A stretch of DNA of 64,000 nt from Primulina eburnea (lineage: Eukaryota > Streptophyta > Magnoliopsida > Lamiales > Gesneriaceae). The stretch is from NCBI RefSeq assembly GCF_022965805.1, contig NC_133116.1, positions 2,046,001 through 2,110,000 on the forward strand, written 5' to 3'. Position 1 is the first letter of the stretch. Each line of letters starts with the position of its first letter. A model generated the notes under the pieces. It was not told the DNA's origin. It saw nothing but the letters and a program-made list of their open reading frames with translations, and made no database searches. Positions 13,190-25,201 of this stretch are shown here, piece by piece. Position numbers and translations under genes: made by a program.

Positions 13190-13632
13190 GCCTGCATTTT
13201 AAGTGGTTCTATGTATTGTTTACGTTATTACCATAAACAGAGAAGAAGGAAACATGTAGTTGTTTTACTTGTGTATAATCTGTGGGTGCATCAATCTGTT
13301 AGATTAGGGGGTTGCTTTATCTTAGTTACTGAACATCAGAAGGCGAATATATGTATTCTAAAACGAACTCCTGACCGATGTGGAGTATGTTTATCGTCAA
13401 TATTGCTTGTAATATTTTTTTCGAAAACTTTCATTTCTACATATAGCTATTGTACCATTGCGACAATATTAAATCCATCGGCGAAACCAAGTTAGTTTCA
13501 TCCCCGGTGAACAAGTTTTCATGTGCATGACACATTACATACATTAAATAAAGATATTATGAAGTTTGCTAAATTAAACCTCGATCGCCTCTGGATCGAT
13601 TTTATTTTACAAAAGATGCATTCTTTAAATCA
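13190..13632. other. Convergent intergenic region (3' UTRs)
   Basis: Short space between the ends of the DUF6821-like gene (+) and the mannanase gene (-). It likely holds both 3' untranslated regions. No coding or structural feature seen beyond that. Confidence 0.6.
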
Positions 13633-15429
13633 TCATGGTGCTGATTTATCTTTCACGTGTCCCGATGGACGAGTGTGTCTGGCATTATGTTTTTTGGTCT
13701 GGCGACGATGATGGTGATACCCAGGAGCGATCTTATCGGCTCCATCCACACGATCAATGGAATGAGGCCCGTTGAGCAAGTGAGACAAGGCAGTCATGGC
13801 ATGAGATTGCCTTGAAATGATCCCAGCCGTTGAAGGGCTCTGCGATAAAACAATTTGGTATCCATCGTTGTAAGAATCCATGTCTTGTGCCATTATCTGC
13901 CACACTAAGCTTCCGCTCATTGTACCTCCGGTTAACCTTGCAAACCTGTATGTGTCTCTGTAGACATTGCCCATGTACAAGTCTCTTTCATTCAAACTGA
14001 ATCCTGGATCTTTGCTGGATTTTCCAAATTCAGCCATTATTAGTGGCTTCTTCAAGATTCTCCTAGAATCATCAAAATGACTCCACATCCATTTCTCCAT
14101 AAATCCCATTTGTTCGTTCTCACTTTTACCAGATAACCTGTATATATGCAGTAGTAATTATTGTTAAAAAAAGTATTTATCAATTTCTAAATCATTTAAA
14201 AGCTTAAAAAACGGGTAATCGAACTGACCAAATGTCGGGGTATGCATGTATCGTAGCGAAATCGACCTGCGGGACAAGATTGTTACTAATAAAATCTGTT
14301 CCCACTTGGTAACCAGGGTTAATTTGCTTCCTCTCGGGCATCGTGTCTCCATAGAACCCTTCCATGCCTATCTCAACCAAGTGCTTTTTGTCCAAGGATT
14401 TCACAAAACTTGCCATTTCTTGAACCCAAAACTGCACAGAATTATTAAAGAAAAAAATATAATGCATGCCCATATTAATATATATTCAATTAATCAATAA
14501 ATGATGAGTATTATCACTAATTATTGAATAACGCACATTAATGGTCTTTCCAGAATAGTCAGCCTGGCAACGGGGTTCATTCATGAGTTCCCACGCCATG
14601 ATTATGGGATCATCTCTGTAATCAATTTTGGTTATTGTGTTCAATCTTGTCACAACTCTCTGCAGCCAAATAGAGAGAGTAATTATAATTAGTTGATTAT
14701 ATTTTCAACTTAGTCTTAATCGATAAATTTACGTGTATAATCGTGACAGACGTTGATATGGTTCTTGTAGTAATCTTTGAGAAGTGGATGCGTGTAGAAA
14801 TCATCATCATTGTTGATCTGTTGGCCCGAACCACCCGCATTTCGACCCCATGCAACATACTGTTTCTTCCCCCCGAAATCATCGAAATTATTCACGAAGC
14901 TCAAAATCAAACGAATCCCATACTTTTTTGCTTCGGAAATCACAAAATCAAGACCCTGTATACATATATAAGAATTTATTAATTTATGACAAATCTACAA
15001 CAAATCAATCTCTTGTTCGACTTCTTAATTAACTGTTATGTAGTCGTATATATTACCTGAAAAACACGTTCGTCATAGGTTCCAGGAGATATCTGCAGAG
15101 GGCGATCGCCGCCGTCGCTGAAAGCCCAAGTCCTGCAAACAGTGAGGCCGGCTGCTGAGGCTTCTCTAAACACCTCAGAAACTTTGTATCGCTCGCTCGG
15201 ATCAGACGCAACGTGCATCATCCAATACGAGTTGAACCCATTGAACAGAAAGGGAGAGCCATTCAAGACAAAAATGAGGGCCTCTTGTTCTAACGAACCC
15301 TAAATTATTATTGTTAATGTTGTCACATAGGACGACCATGTTGCTGCTACCAATAATGATGACCAAGAGAAGCAAATGATCGTAAAAAGTAACGAGGGCC
15401 CTTCTTGCACTAAAACAAGAAGCAGCCAT
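13633..15429 (-). CDS. Mannan endo-1,4-beta-mannosidase (GH5), frameshifted in exon 1
   Basis: Secreted wall enzyme that cuts beta-1,4-mannan chains. Five exons on the minus strand: 15429-15057, 14955-14752, 14659-14537, 14431-14229, 14137-13633; about 468 aa if the frame were continuous. A hydrophobic signal segment (LLLLVIIIG) lies near residues 19-27. Family hallmarks are [41 protein letters not shown] (acid/base Glu about 220), FATIHAYPD and LIMAEFG (nucleophile Glu about 336). The frame breaks at 15270-15274, where a run of five T (minus strand) puts the signal-peptide part one base out of register with the rest. Removing one T in thought would align the conserved FVLNGSP motif, so this is a real mutation or a homopolymer sequencing error. 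The basic, His-rich C-terminal ~35 residues extend beyond the usual family end. The start at 15429 is supported by a TATA box ~100 bp upstream and by the signal peptide. Confidence 0.9.
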
Positions 15430-15521
15430 TTTACCAACACTTGACAGAAATACGTATATACTTGTTTGATGAGCTAGCTTTGTTGATTTGAGTAGTTGTG
15501 AGTGGTTGGTTGCATGCATGA

Positions 15522-15530
15522 GTATTTATA
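15522..15530 (-). promoter_or_regulatory. TATA box of the mannanase gene
   Basis: TATAAATAC on the minus strand, about 95 bp upstream of the mannanase start. It is followed by a CA-rich leader typical of plant 5' untranslated regions. Confidence 0.55.
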
Positions 15531-16218
15531 CTGATATGAAGGATACTAAAAATAGAAATATAAACTAGAAAAATGTTATTTGTTGCGGGAAAAGATGAAA
15601 GTTTCGGTGGAGTGGTGGATGACCAATTTAACGTGCTCCTTTTTTCAATTCCCCCTTTGAGCAAAGAAGATAAAAACCACATGCACACATATACATGTCA
15701 CGAATATGCAATGCTATTTCTTGTAAATTTTGAAAGTGTTGCATAGTTGGTTGGGGCCGAAACATCAGATATGATCTCTTTTAAGTCTGTCACGTATATG
15801 CAATACTATTTCTTCTAATTAACTAAAAACCAGAATATTTACCAATTTAAGTTACTTATCTTCCAATAATTTGATCCACCTAGATACCAATTATTTTTCA
15901 GGAAAAACACAGTAATTTTCGTTTTCTATATTTATCCAATGCAATTTCGATTCTCCATATTATCAAAACTAGATTTTAGTCGTGGATCAAAATTGGATTT
16001 TAGCTAGTACTATTGGAGCTAGCTATATACACACGCGAGTATGAAATCGACATATCATCAACATCTAGTAGAAAAAATGAGCAAAATGGCAAAATAACGA
16101 AGACAACGTATCGAAGCTGAACTTTGACAAAATAGATTACTAAAATTGCAAGCAAACAAATATATAAATCAACAAAATCACTATTTCCCTCATTTTCATT
16201 TTGTTGGAATTCAATTAA

Positions 16219-16275
<57 letters not shown>

Positions 16276-17575
16276 TTTTAATTTAATGTAAATTTCAATA
16301 TAAAGCATACACCGATAAATGTCATGTGGTATGTATATACATCTAAACTTATATATATACATATATAAAACTCATTCCATATAAATATATTGATGAATGG
16401 ATACGTAATATGATGGAGGAAAAGGAAATTCAAATATGGAGTTGGTTTGAAATCAAAGTCGAGTTTAAGAAATCGTGGAAGAGTAGCTAAATTTAGAACA
16501 GAAGCCCTTTCAAGTCACGTGCTTATCCATGTGGGTTGTTTGAAGATCATATTCAGGTACTCTATGTAACTGTATTTTTAAATATTATTAATTACTATTA
16601 TATAAAAATCAGGACAACCATGTGCAACCCTAATTTTAATTAAATAAATGAAATAACAATAATAATTTAACCAACCAAAAATACGTGTCTACTTTAATTT
16701 GGTTTCAAACTTATTTTATTGGGTTCATCAAATGATACACAGGCCTTTTATACAAGATGGTGCTGCATTTGTAACCAATAGGAGAAGAGGTCCAGCCCAA
16801 TTGATTATGAATTCTGAAAATTAATTAATTACTTCCAACAAGCTAAGAGACGTTTTTCAGCACAAATATTATATTTTGGCCGCCATGAATTTTCTCATGC
16901 AAGAAATGAAATTTAAATCTACGAATTCGTGCCTGAGTTGATGGAATAGTGAATCACTTGATTAATGATTATGTGTTCGATTCTCTCTACCGGTAGTGAC
17001 GGAGTCAGTAATATGTCTCTGTCCAGGCTAGAACTTTAAACTATAGAATTCTTTAATTTTTAAATTGATCTACCCGCCTAAATTATATTAACCCAAAATT
17101 ATACAAAATTTATTCAATAAGGGTCGTTAGAATTGGTCTGCCACTTCCTGAACCTGAGAGTCGATAGTGTCTATGATATAGTCAATATCCAGCGCAATCT
17201 GACGTTTAATATATATATAGATATATATATTATATATAGTATGTGTAATACCCACATAATATATTATGGTAGCTCATTTAATTATTCAATTTAGTATGAA
17301 GTTCAATTAGGATCACCCAGCTCGCTATTCACAAAAATTTTAAATAGAGGAGGATTCTCATATTCAAGAGGATATTTTATCATAACTTGTAGCTCTAATA
17401 AGACTTAATATTTCTGATTGATGTCGAGACTTACGGACAACCCATATATAACGTGGTAATCCCATCTGCCCACTAATCTGCCAAATTAAAAGGCTAGAAG
17501 AAATTCAAAAGCTTAGCCATAAAGAACGGGCCTAATTTATCCGTGAGAGGGTGATGACCAAATCCTAAGATACTG

Positions 17576-17612
<37 letters not shown>

Positions 17613-17929
17613 TAATATAATAAATTAAGTTTAGTATATAATTTGAAGCGGGATCCGCGATCGAAGGCGTACGTGCGACATTTGCGCTTATTCCGTTTCT
17701 TGCTAGAAGCATTTTATACTCCATTAATTTGGTAGGCGCAATTATAGTACCATTTCGTGACCAATAAATAATAAAAGATGTGTAGACTTCGGATATATAC
17801 GATTCTAAAATACATATTCTACACTCTCTAGTCTACGTCCACAACGGATGCGTGTGAATAAGCACATTAATTAGCAAAAATTAACTTCACTTGATTGCAA
17901 AATCCCTAAATTTACGTTTCTAGCTCGCC

Positions 17930-17937
17930 TATATAAG
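17930..17937 (+). promoter_or_regulatory. TATA box of the endoglucanase gene
   Basis: TATATAAG. Transcription would be expected to start about 30 bp downstream (near 17960), after the in-frame ATG at 17945 but before the ATG at 18008. This is why 18008 was chosen as the start codon. Confidence 0.6.
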
Positions 17938-18007
17938 TCCGGCCATGCATGTTCCTAATTTGCTGATTTCAAAACAATTAATCCTCGGAGAATTGATCAA
18001 CGAAAGG

Positions 18008-20226
18008 ATGACAATATTTAGGAATGGTGCCAACAGTTCCATCTCTCTGATCTTTTATTTAATCAGTTGCTGCGTAATATTAAATTTCTGCCGATTTTGT
18101 GAAATAGTGGAAGCCGGGAACAATCCCAATTATAGGGATGCACTTGCTAAGTCCATTTTGTTCTTCCAAGGTCAGAGGTCAGGAAGGCTACCTCCATCCC
18201 CGGCTCAACAAATTACTTGGAGGGCCAATTCTGGACTTTTGGATGGTCAACCAGCCCATGTACAATATCTATATTTATCATTTGGTGCAACTATTTTTGC
18301 TTACTAAAAGACTTAATTTCTTGTATACCATGTTTGGCATGCATGTATCTTGTTTCTCTAACTTTTAGCTGTTTGCATATCTTTTTATTTGTCAAAATAC
18401 CTTTTTTTTCCTCATTATGAATAAATAAGTTTTTATTCTCAGTACGTAATCTGCACTTTGGTTTATTTGTATTTTAAAATATAGTACCTTTACTTAATTA
18501 TTAATAATACTAGTTATGAATTTATGTTATCTAAACTCCACACAAATGGAGTGCAAATATCAACTCCTTAATAGTAATATTACACCAAGTTTGATCAATT
18601 AAATCTTTTTAAAAAATATTCATCTTAAAAAAAATTATATACTGAGTTTTAAAACACATGTTTACGTAGGTGGACTTAACCGGTGGATATTATGATGCGG
18701 GAGACAACGTCAAGTTCAATTTTCCGATGGCCTTCACAACCACGATGTTGTCGTGGGGGGCGATGGAGTACGCTGGGAAACTAGGGCCACAATTACCGGA
18801 AACTAGGGCAGCGATCCGCTGGGCTACCGACTACCTTTTAAAGTGTGCTGGGGCCACTCCCGGTAAGCTTTACGTTGGCGTTGGGGATCCAAATGCGGAT
18901 CATAGGTGTTGGATAAGGCCTGAGGATATGGACAGCAGTAATCCGGCTCGGAGTGTTTATTCTGTGTCTCCCAGCAATCCGGGCTCGGACGTGGCAGGGG
19001 AGACCGCCGCTGCTTTGGCTGCTGCCTCCATTGTCTTTCGGAAAGTTGACGCACCTTATGCAAGGTTACTACTTAAAACTGCAAGGAATGTTATGCAATT
19101 TGCTTTGAATTACAGAGGTTCATACAGCGACTCACTGGGCTCCGCCGTTTGCCCATTTTATTGTTCTTATTCTGGTTATACGGTACGTTGATCCCACCAT
19201 ATCATGCATGCATCATATTCGTTAATCGCTGACAAATCCATAATGATTGTTACCTACAAATAAATAAACAGGATGAGTTGTTATGGGGAGCTGCCTGGCT
19301 GTTTAGAGCCACAAATGATGTTTATTACGTGAACGTGGTAAGATCACTGGGTTCCAACGATGGAACCGACATATTCAGCTGGGACAACAAATATGCAGGT
19401 GCTCGCGTTCTCCTTGCAAGGGTGCGTAATTCCCGTTGGCTTTAATTTGCAAACAATTATTTATAATTAGAATAAAAGTATATATATCAAATGGAGAGCA
19501 AAATTTTCAATGAAAACATTGATGAACATGCAGAGAAATTTGGTGGATAAGAACAAGACATTTGAAGATTTCAGGCAGCGGGCCGAAGAGTTCATGTGCA
19601 GAATACTACCAAACTCGCCTTCATCCACGACACAGTACACAGCTGGAGGATTGATGTGGAAACTGGGTCAAAGTAATCTCCAATATGTCACCTCTATTAC
19701 CTTCTTGCTCACCACATACTCCAAATACATGGCCACTTCCAAAAACTCTTTCTACTGCGGAAACCAACTTCAAGTAACGCATCGGACCTTACGAAGCCTA
19801 GCCAAAAAACAAGTACGCTTGATATAGGCTAAAGCCTTTTAATGTTTAATAGTAATATAATACGACACTTGTAGCTGGATTATAATTCAATTTATCCGTG
19901 TGCAGGTGGACTATATACTGGGGGAAAATCCAATGAAAATGTCATACATGGTGGGATATGGTGCAAATTATCCACAACGAATTCACCACAGAGGATCCTC
20001 ACTACCTTCGTTAAGAGTTCGTCCACAGCCGTTTGGGTGTGAGGCCGGGTTTCAACCATTCTATTACACACCAAATCCGAACCCGAATATCCTTACCGGA
20101 GCCGTCGTTGGAGGTCCTAATCAGAATGATTTTTACTCGGACGATCGGACGGATTTCTCTCATTCCGAACCTGCTACATATATTAATGCTGCCATTGTTG
20201 GACCCTTGGCCTTCTTTGCCTCTTAG
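18008..20226 (+). CDS. Endo-beta-1,4-glucanase (GH9, secreted class B type)
   Basis: Hydrolyses beta-1,4-glucans of the cell wall. Five exons, 18008-18259, 18670-19182, 19272-19421, 19534-19812 and 19906-20226, all of length divisible by three, give 504 aa. The N-terminus has a hydrophobic signal segment ([16 protein letters not shown]), so the enzyme is secreted. There is no C-terminal carbohydrate-binding domain, consistent with class B. Catalytic regions visible: YYDAGDN (Asp 93 and Asp 96), the RIHHRGSS His (425-426) and the final [17 protein letters not shown] (Glu 486). The junction residues GQPAHVDLTGG are slightly unusual against the common GSDVGVDLTGG. No lesion seen. Its neighbours are a mannanase and a galactosyltransferase, so wall metabolism is a loose theme. 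Confidence 0.95.
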
Positions 20227-20388
20227 AACTAAGTGGCCCCTCATATCTGATCTAGTAGTCCTATGTCAATAAATATAAATACATATCGTAATTGTATAAA
20301 TATGCATGCAATATATATGAATTATATAAATTTTATATGATCTTTCTGATATAGATAAACTAATCCATTTGGTGTATATATATAGACA

Positions 20389-20545
20389 CACACACACTAT
20401 CAGACAATTCAACATAAAAATAAATGCAATCCACAAACACACACACTATCAGACAATTCAACATAAAAATAAATGCAATCCACAATCACATGGTCAGAAT
20501 AAAATATCAGACAATTCAACATAAAAATAAATGCAATTCAGAAGA
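20389..20545. repeat. Three-copy minisatellite downstream of the GH9 gene
   Basis: The unit TATCAGACAATTCAACATAAAAATAAATGCAAT occurs three times with spacers of differing length; two copies are preceded by (CA)n. It lies 160-320 bp past the GH9 stop codon. Confidence 0.85.
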
Positions 20546-20937
20546 GTTGACTTAACTTGATATATATATCCTTTAACGGAAGTATAATTTAAATTTTGTG
20601 GTCAAATTGGTAAAATAATAAAGAACATTATTGGCAAAATGACGCGTCACGTCACCGGTCCAAATAGACAGCCGCCGGTTATGGTTCTTGATGGCTCGCT
20701 GAATCCACAATTCTGCCATAGATAAAGACATCTCTTCTTGATATAATACATTGAGCGTGTTCTTTACAAAATTTCAGAAGCCATTCTTAAACTTTTGATT
20801 TTGCTATGATAAAATTGATTTTTTACTGTAGAGTGCGTGGAGCAAATTAAGAAACTTGAAATGACCTTATATATATGACTTTGCCACATCCAAATCTGAA
20901 CTACTGTATTTCAATCGTACAAAACACTTATCCAAAA

Positions 20938-21117
20938 GAGTGAGTCTCATGTTAGACGTCTCACGGATCATAATCTGTAAGACGGGTCAACCCTACCCAT
21001 ATTCACAATAAAAAGTAATACTCTTACATAAAAAGTAATACTTTTTCATGAGTGACCCAAATAAGAGATCCGTCTCACAAATACGACCCATGAGACCGTC
21101 TCACACAAGTTTTTGCC
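20938..21117. repeat. Foldback MITE, family A copy 5 (180 bp, perfect 9-bp TSD)
   Basis: Begins GAGTGAGTCTCATG and ends CACAAGTTTTTGCC. Flanked by the exact repeat TATCCAAAA at 20929-20937 and 21118-21126. Confidence 0.87.
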
Positions 21118-21788
21118 TATCCAAAAATAGTAGTGTCTTTTGTCTTTATCCAAGATAGTACACCATATTAAATGACCAGTATAATGATATTAAACAACCA
21201 CTTTTGATTTGTCTTTATGCTTCAAACATTATCTGAACTTTATATATTCTGATGAATATATATGATCATGTAAAGATAACTTCACAAAAGTACTGAAAAT
21301 CCAGAAATGTATGGTATATAGATATGAGATCTAAGATAGGCAGATGTACCTATATAAAAGGAGAAATTTCTGTTTTCAGAGAAGACTGATTTGGTATCTT
21401 GCATTATAGATTTCATGGAGATGCTATATATATCAAATCAGTTGTCTCTGATCTTCACAATCCTTGTCCAGATCCTAACTTCATATGCTAATAAACCGAT
21501 GATTGGAAATCTGTGACATTTACTGGAGGATTCAATCAAAAGTGATTGTCTTAATATAAAGCCATTGTTTGTCATCAATTGTTTTTCATTGATCAAATGA
21601 ATCCCGTCTTAGAAATTACCTAGAGCAGTGCTAAAGCAGCCTCGACAGCTTGAACATGGCGACCAGACAAAGAGAGTTTTAGGCTCCAATTTGAATATCT
21701 TCTCCTATTTGAAATCATGGATTTGAAATCCGTAGTAGACAGTATACTTTACACTGCATTTCGTATATCAGCCGAACTCCATTCCGGG

Positions 21789-22324
21789 TAGGGGTGGGCA
21801 TAAAACCCGAAAAACCGAAAAAACCGACCGAACCGAATAATTCGGTTTAAATGGTTCGGTTTTATCGGTTTTTCGGCCGGTTATGGTTTTAAAATATATA
21901 AAGTTCGGTTTTTCGGTTCGGTTTTCGGTTTTAAGCCCCAAAAAAACCGAAAAACCGAACCGGCTATATTTTTGTTAAATATAAAGTTTTTATGTATAAT
22001 GGGTCATATTATTTTTAAATATAAGTCTTTTTATATATAATGAGCCTATTAAGATTTAGGAACTTAGTATCATTAACACTCAATTTTTCAATCCGATCGT
22101 TTTCTCTTATTTCTCACCACTCATCAGTCGACGTTCTCTTTTTTTCTGTATATATTTCTTTAATATTTCGTAAGATTATTTGTGTTCCATTCGAGCTGGT
22201 TGACACCTTGTTATCATTCCTATTACTAAATATTCCGTTGGATTCATGCATTTTCCGTGTTTACATGGTTAATTAGTTATATATAGTTATTATATTCGTA
22301 TGACATTTTTATACACAACACAGG

Positions 22325-22397
<73 letters not shown>

Positions 22398-22658
22398 GAT
22401 CAAGTCTCACAAGTTAAATACTTGAAAAATACAATGATTTATATTTTAAAGACATAAATTGACATATAATTTTATCTCTCAACAAATTTTAGCCAACCGT
22501 ATATAACCGGCCGTAAAAACCGAACCGTATTACAAAAAAACCGAACCGAACCGTAATAAAATGGTTTGGTTTTGGACTAGAGATATTCAAAACCGAAAAC
22601 CGAAAAACCGAACCGCTGTAGACTAAAACCGAACCAAACCGACCGTTGCCCACCCCTA
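21789..22658. mobile_element. Non-autonomous hAT-like transposon (870 bp)
   Basis: Terminal inverted repeats TAGGGGTGGGCA and TGCCCACCCCTA, flanked by a perfect 8-bp target duplication ATTCCGGG (21781-21788 and 22659-22666). The sub-terminal regions are packed with AACCGAA/TTCGGTT repeats in both orientations, a plausible transposase-binding array. The interior is AT-rich with a long (TA)n tract and no transposase reading frame. The TIR and 8-bp duplication are the hAT superfamily signature. Confidence 0.92.
22330..22394. repeat. (TA)n microsatellite inside the hAT element
   Basis: About 32 AT/TA units, part of the transposon interior. Confidence 0.95.
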
Positions 22659-24069
22659 ATTCCGGGCCCCCGATATATCATAGTTGTAATATTTTGGGGT
22701 GGATCCCATTTTGGGCCCCGATTGTATATTCTAGTATTTGGGCTTTATCTCATCTTGGGCCCTTCCTCGTTCAACCTTCCAAGAAGGTCAATAGTTAACC
22801 CTTCACTCGTACACACACTTACTCATCATGGATTGCATCATTTAAAATTTTATAACATGAAAATAATTTATTCGATAATTTATTGAAACTGAAAGTAGTT
22901 AAGTAAAATATATCGATATTCTAATCATAACAAGGTTGATGATGTTTCAATTATTATAGTTAAAAACATAAATGACTTGGATTAAGATTATCCCAATATA
23001 TTTTAAATATTTAATATATATCTAAACGCGTGCGTTTTAGGCTTTTTTCAGACATGTTTTTCAAAAATATTTTTCGTATTTTATAAGTGAAAAAAACTTA
23101 AAATATGTTTATTTTTTTGAAAAAAGTATAGTTTTTAAATAACAATTGAAATGTGTTTTTTTAATGTTTTTAGACATCAAAAAATGTTGAGAATCAAAAC
23201 ATATTACTACTTTTTAACGGTAAAAATGTTTTTATAGAATAATTGTCCAAACACATATTTATTTTAAAACATTTTGTCAAAAATAGTTTTATAAAAACGT
23301 TTTATAAATATTTGATCAAACGGAACCTTACTATTTTTCAAATATATTTGATTTTGATTTTGATTTTGATTTTGCAATGATTTTCAAAATGCAATGTATT
23401 TTAATAAATGTAAAACGACACACGTACATTTAGTAGTTATATATGACGAGAAGAATCCAAGAAAATGAAAGCACGATGATATATCTTAGCATAAATTTCT
23501 CAAAAGATATATAATTTAATTGATTTTTAAATAAAAAAAAACCAATTTTAGAGCGAAATTTGAAATTTGCATAACACAGTTTGTTGAAACATAAGAACCA
23601 CATGATTGAACTGCCACCCTTTGCAAGCAAAACGTACCCTTAATATTTCATCTCTTCCACTTCTTCTCCTTCTCCTCATAAAATTAATAAAAGGAAAGCG
23701 TCACGTCTGATTCTTGATGAAGCCAATTATATGTATACGTCAAATTATTTATATTTAAACATCGAAAAAATGACATTTTTTTCACATTCATTTGCTATTA
23801 TCCCATCATTCTGATTTTCTATGTCGTCTTCACCAGGTATATAATCGATCTCCGTTTCGTTTTTATATAGTCAATGTTAGATCACATATTTTTTCCTTGT
23901 TAATTTGGGGATGAGAGATTTTCATTTTTAACATAGTTTCGTTCACTAGATGATTGATTTCTCCGGGCACTGCATATGGCAATTCAGTAATTGATACTAC
24001 ATGTAGCTAGTCGCTTAATTAGCTGGCTAGGTAGGGGTTATTTTGTTAATTTATTAAAATTATGTAATG

Positions 24070-24070
24070 C

Positions 24071-24126
<56 letters not shown>
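24070..24126. repeat. (TA)n microsatellite
   Basis: About 27 AT units. Similar shorter tracts lie at about 24484-24516 and 24697-24726. Confidence 0.95.
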
Positions 24127-24129
<3 letters not shown>

Positions 24130-24375
24130 GGGGAAGTGGGTTTTACCTTTTAAAGTTTTGGGAAAAAATAGATTTAGAAGTCCTTTACATATGCTTTTAT
24201 TTGCTCAGAAGTTAGCCAAAAATTCTTTATCTACCGAATTACTTTTTTTGATTATTTTTTTTACCCATTTCCCCCATAAATTATGCTATTTTGAGTTTAT
24301 ATCCATCCTTTAAGTAATATATTTATAGTTTTGATATATTACACACCCACCGTGTATATTTATGCGAACATCGAT

Positions 24376-24430
24376 GATGTGACATTCACCTATTGGATTT
24401 GATGAAACATTCCAATAGGTGAGTGTCATC
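24376..24430. repeat. Short inverted repeat (hairpin)
   Basis: GATGTGACATTCACCTATTG pairs with CAATAGGTGAGTGTCATC across a loop of about 14 bases, with few mismatches. It could be a transposon tip pair or a fold-back RNA. No flanking duplication was found. Confidence 0.5.
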
Positions 24431-24480
24431 TAATCGGTACTCACGTAAGTGTGTACGATAGATCCATAATATATAAAAAC

Positions 24481-24528
<48 letters not shown>

Positions 24529-24688
24529 ATTTTGGTTCTTTTCTTAGGTGTTGACCTAGCATTCAACATATCACCATGTGAGTAAACTTTGGGGGCTCGT
24601 TCACACTCTAACAAAAACCGATTAAATGAAAGAAAACAAATTATTTTATAAGTTGGTCTATTTTGGATTGTATTATTTTGAGTGATTA

Positions 24689-24729
<41 letters not shown>

Positions 24730-25201
24730 CAAAAAAAAATATGAATTCTTGTCCACCTTAACTCTGATTGGCTCTTTAAATTTGATTCGCTTACATGCAT
24801 GCATGTAGTTTGATTGCTTCACCTCAACATCACACACACTTACTACATGACATGTTTAAGAAAATATACCGCCATCAATTGCATGCATAGCTGTTAATAG
24901 CCAAAGTTTTTAATTAATGGCTATAAACATTTTGCTCAATACAGCAAGCTAGCTTGCTAGCTTTTGATCAATAATTGATATTGAAATTTGTAATTTGCAA
25001 GTATTTATGCATGTCAGTTTTTTTTAACCTTGGCACTAATTGACACGGCTTGAATTAATATATATCCCATTCGTTTGTTGTTTAAGCAGAAAATCACAAG
25101 AGCTCACCGTGAATGACTACAGGTTGCTGATATAGATGGTATCGATTTTTTCGTCGTCGCAGCTGGTGAGCAGTGGCAGTAATAACAACACTATCAAGAA
25201 A

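Larger units (their letters stand above)
15430..18007. other. Divergent intergenic region between mannanase and endoglucanase genes
   Basis: AT-rich spacer with promoters at each end (TATA boxes at 15522-15530 minus and 17930-17937 plus). (AT)n tracts lie at about 16221-16270 and 17580-17610. A stretch at about 16960-17050 (GTTCGATTC, GTGACGGAGTCAG, CTAGAACTTTAAACTATAGAATT) resembles the degraded repeat at 53859-53975 and is probably a transposon remnant. No coding region is supported. Confidence 0.6.
20227..25201. other. Repeat-rich spacer
   Basis: About 5 kb without a supported gene. It contains a minisatellite (20389-20545), a family A foldback element (20938-21117), an hAT-like element (21789-22658), long (TA)n tracts (about 22330-22394, 24070-24126, 24484-24516, 24697-24726), and an A/T homopolymer-rich segment at 23030-23330. 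A hairpin lies at 24376-24430. The final ~200 bp lead into the galactosyltransferase gene. Confidence 0.65.

Noticed and set aside
17945..18007. Upstream ATG for the GH9 gene
   Set aside because: Only about 8 bp past the TATA box, so upstream of the expected transcription start; the ATG at 18008 gives a cleaner signal peptide.
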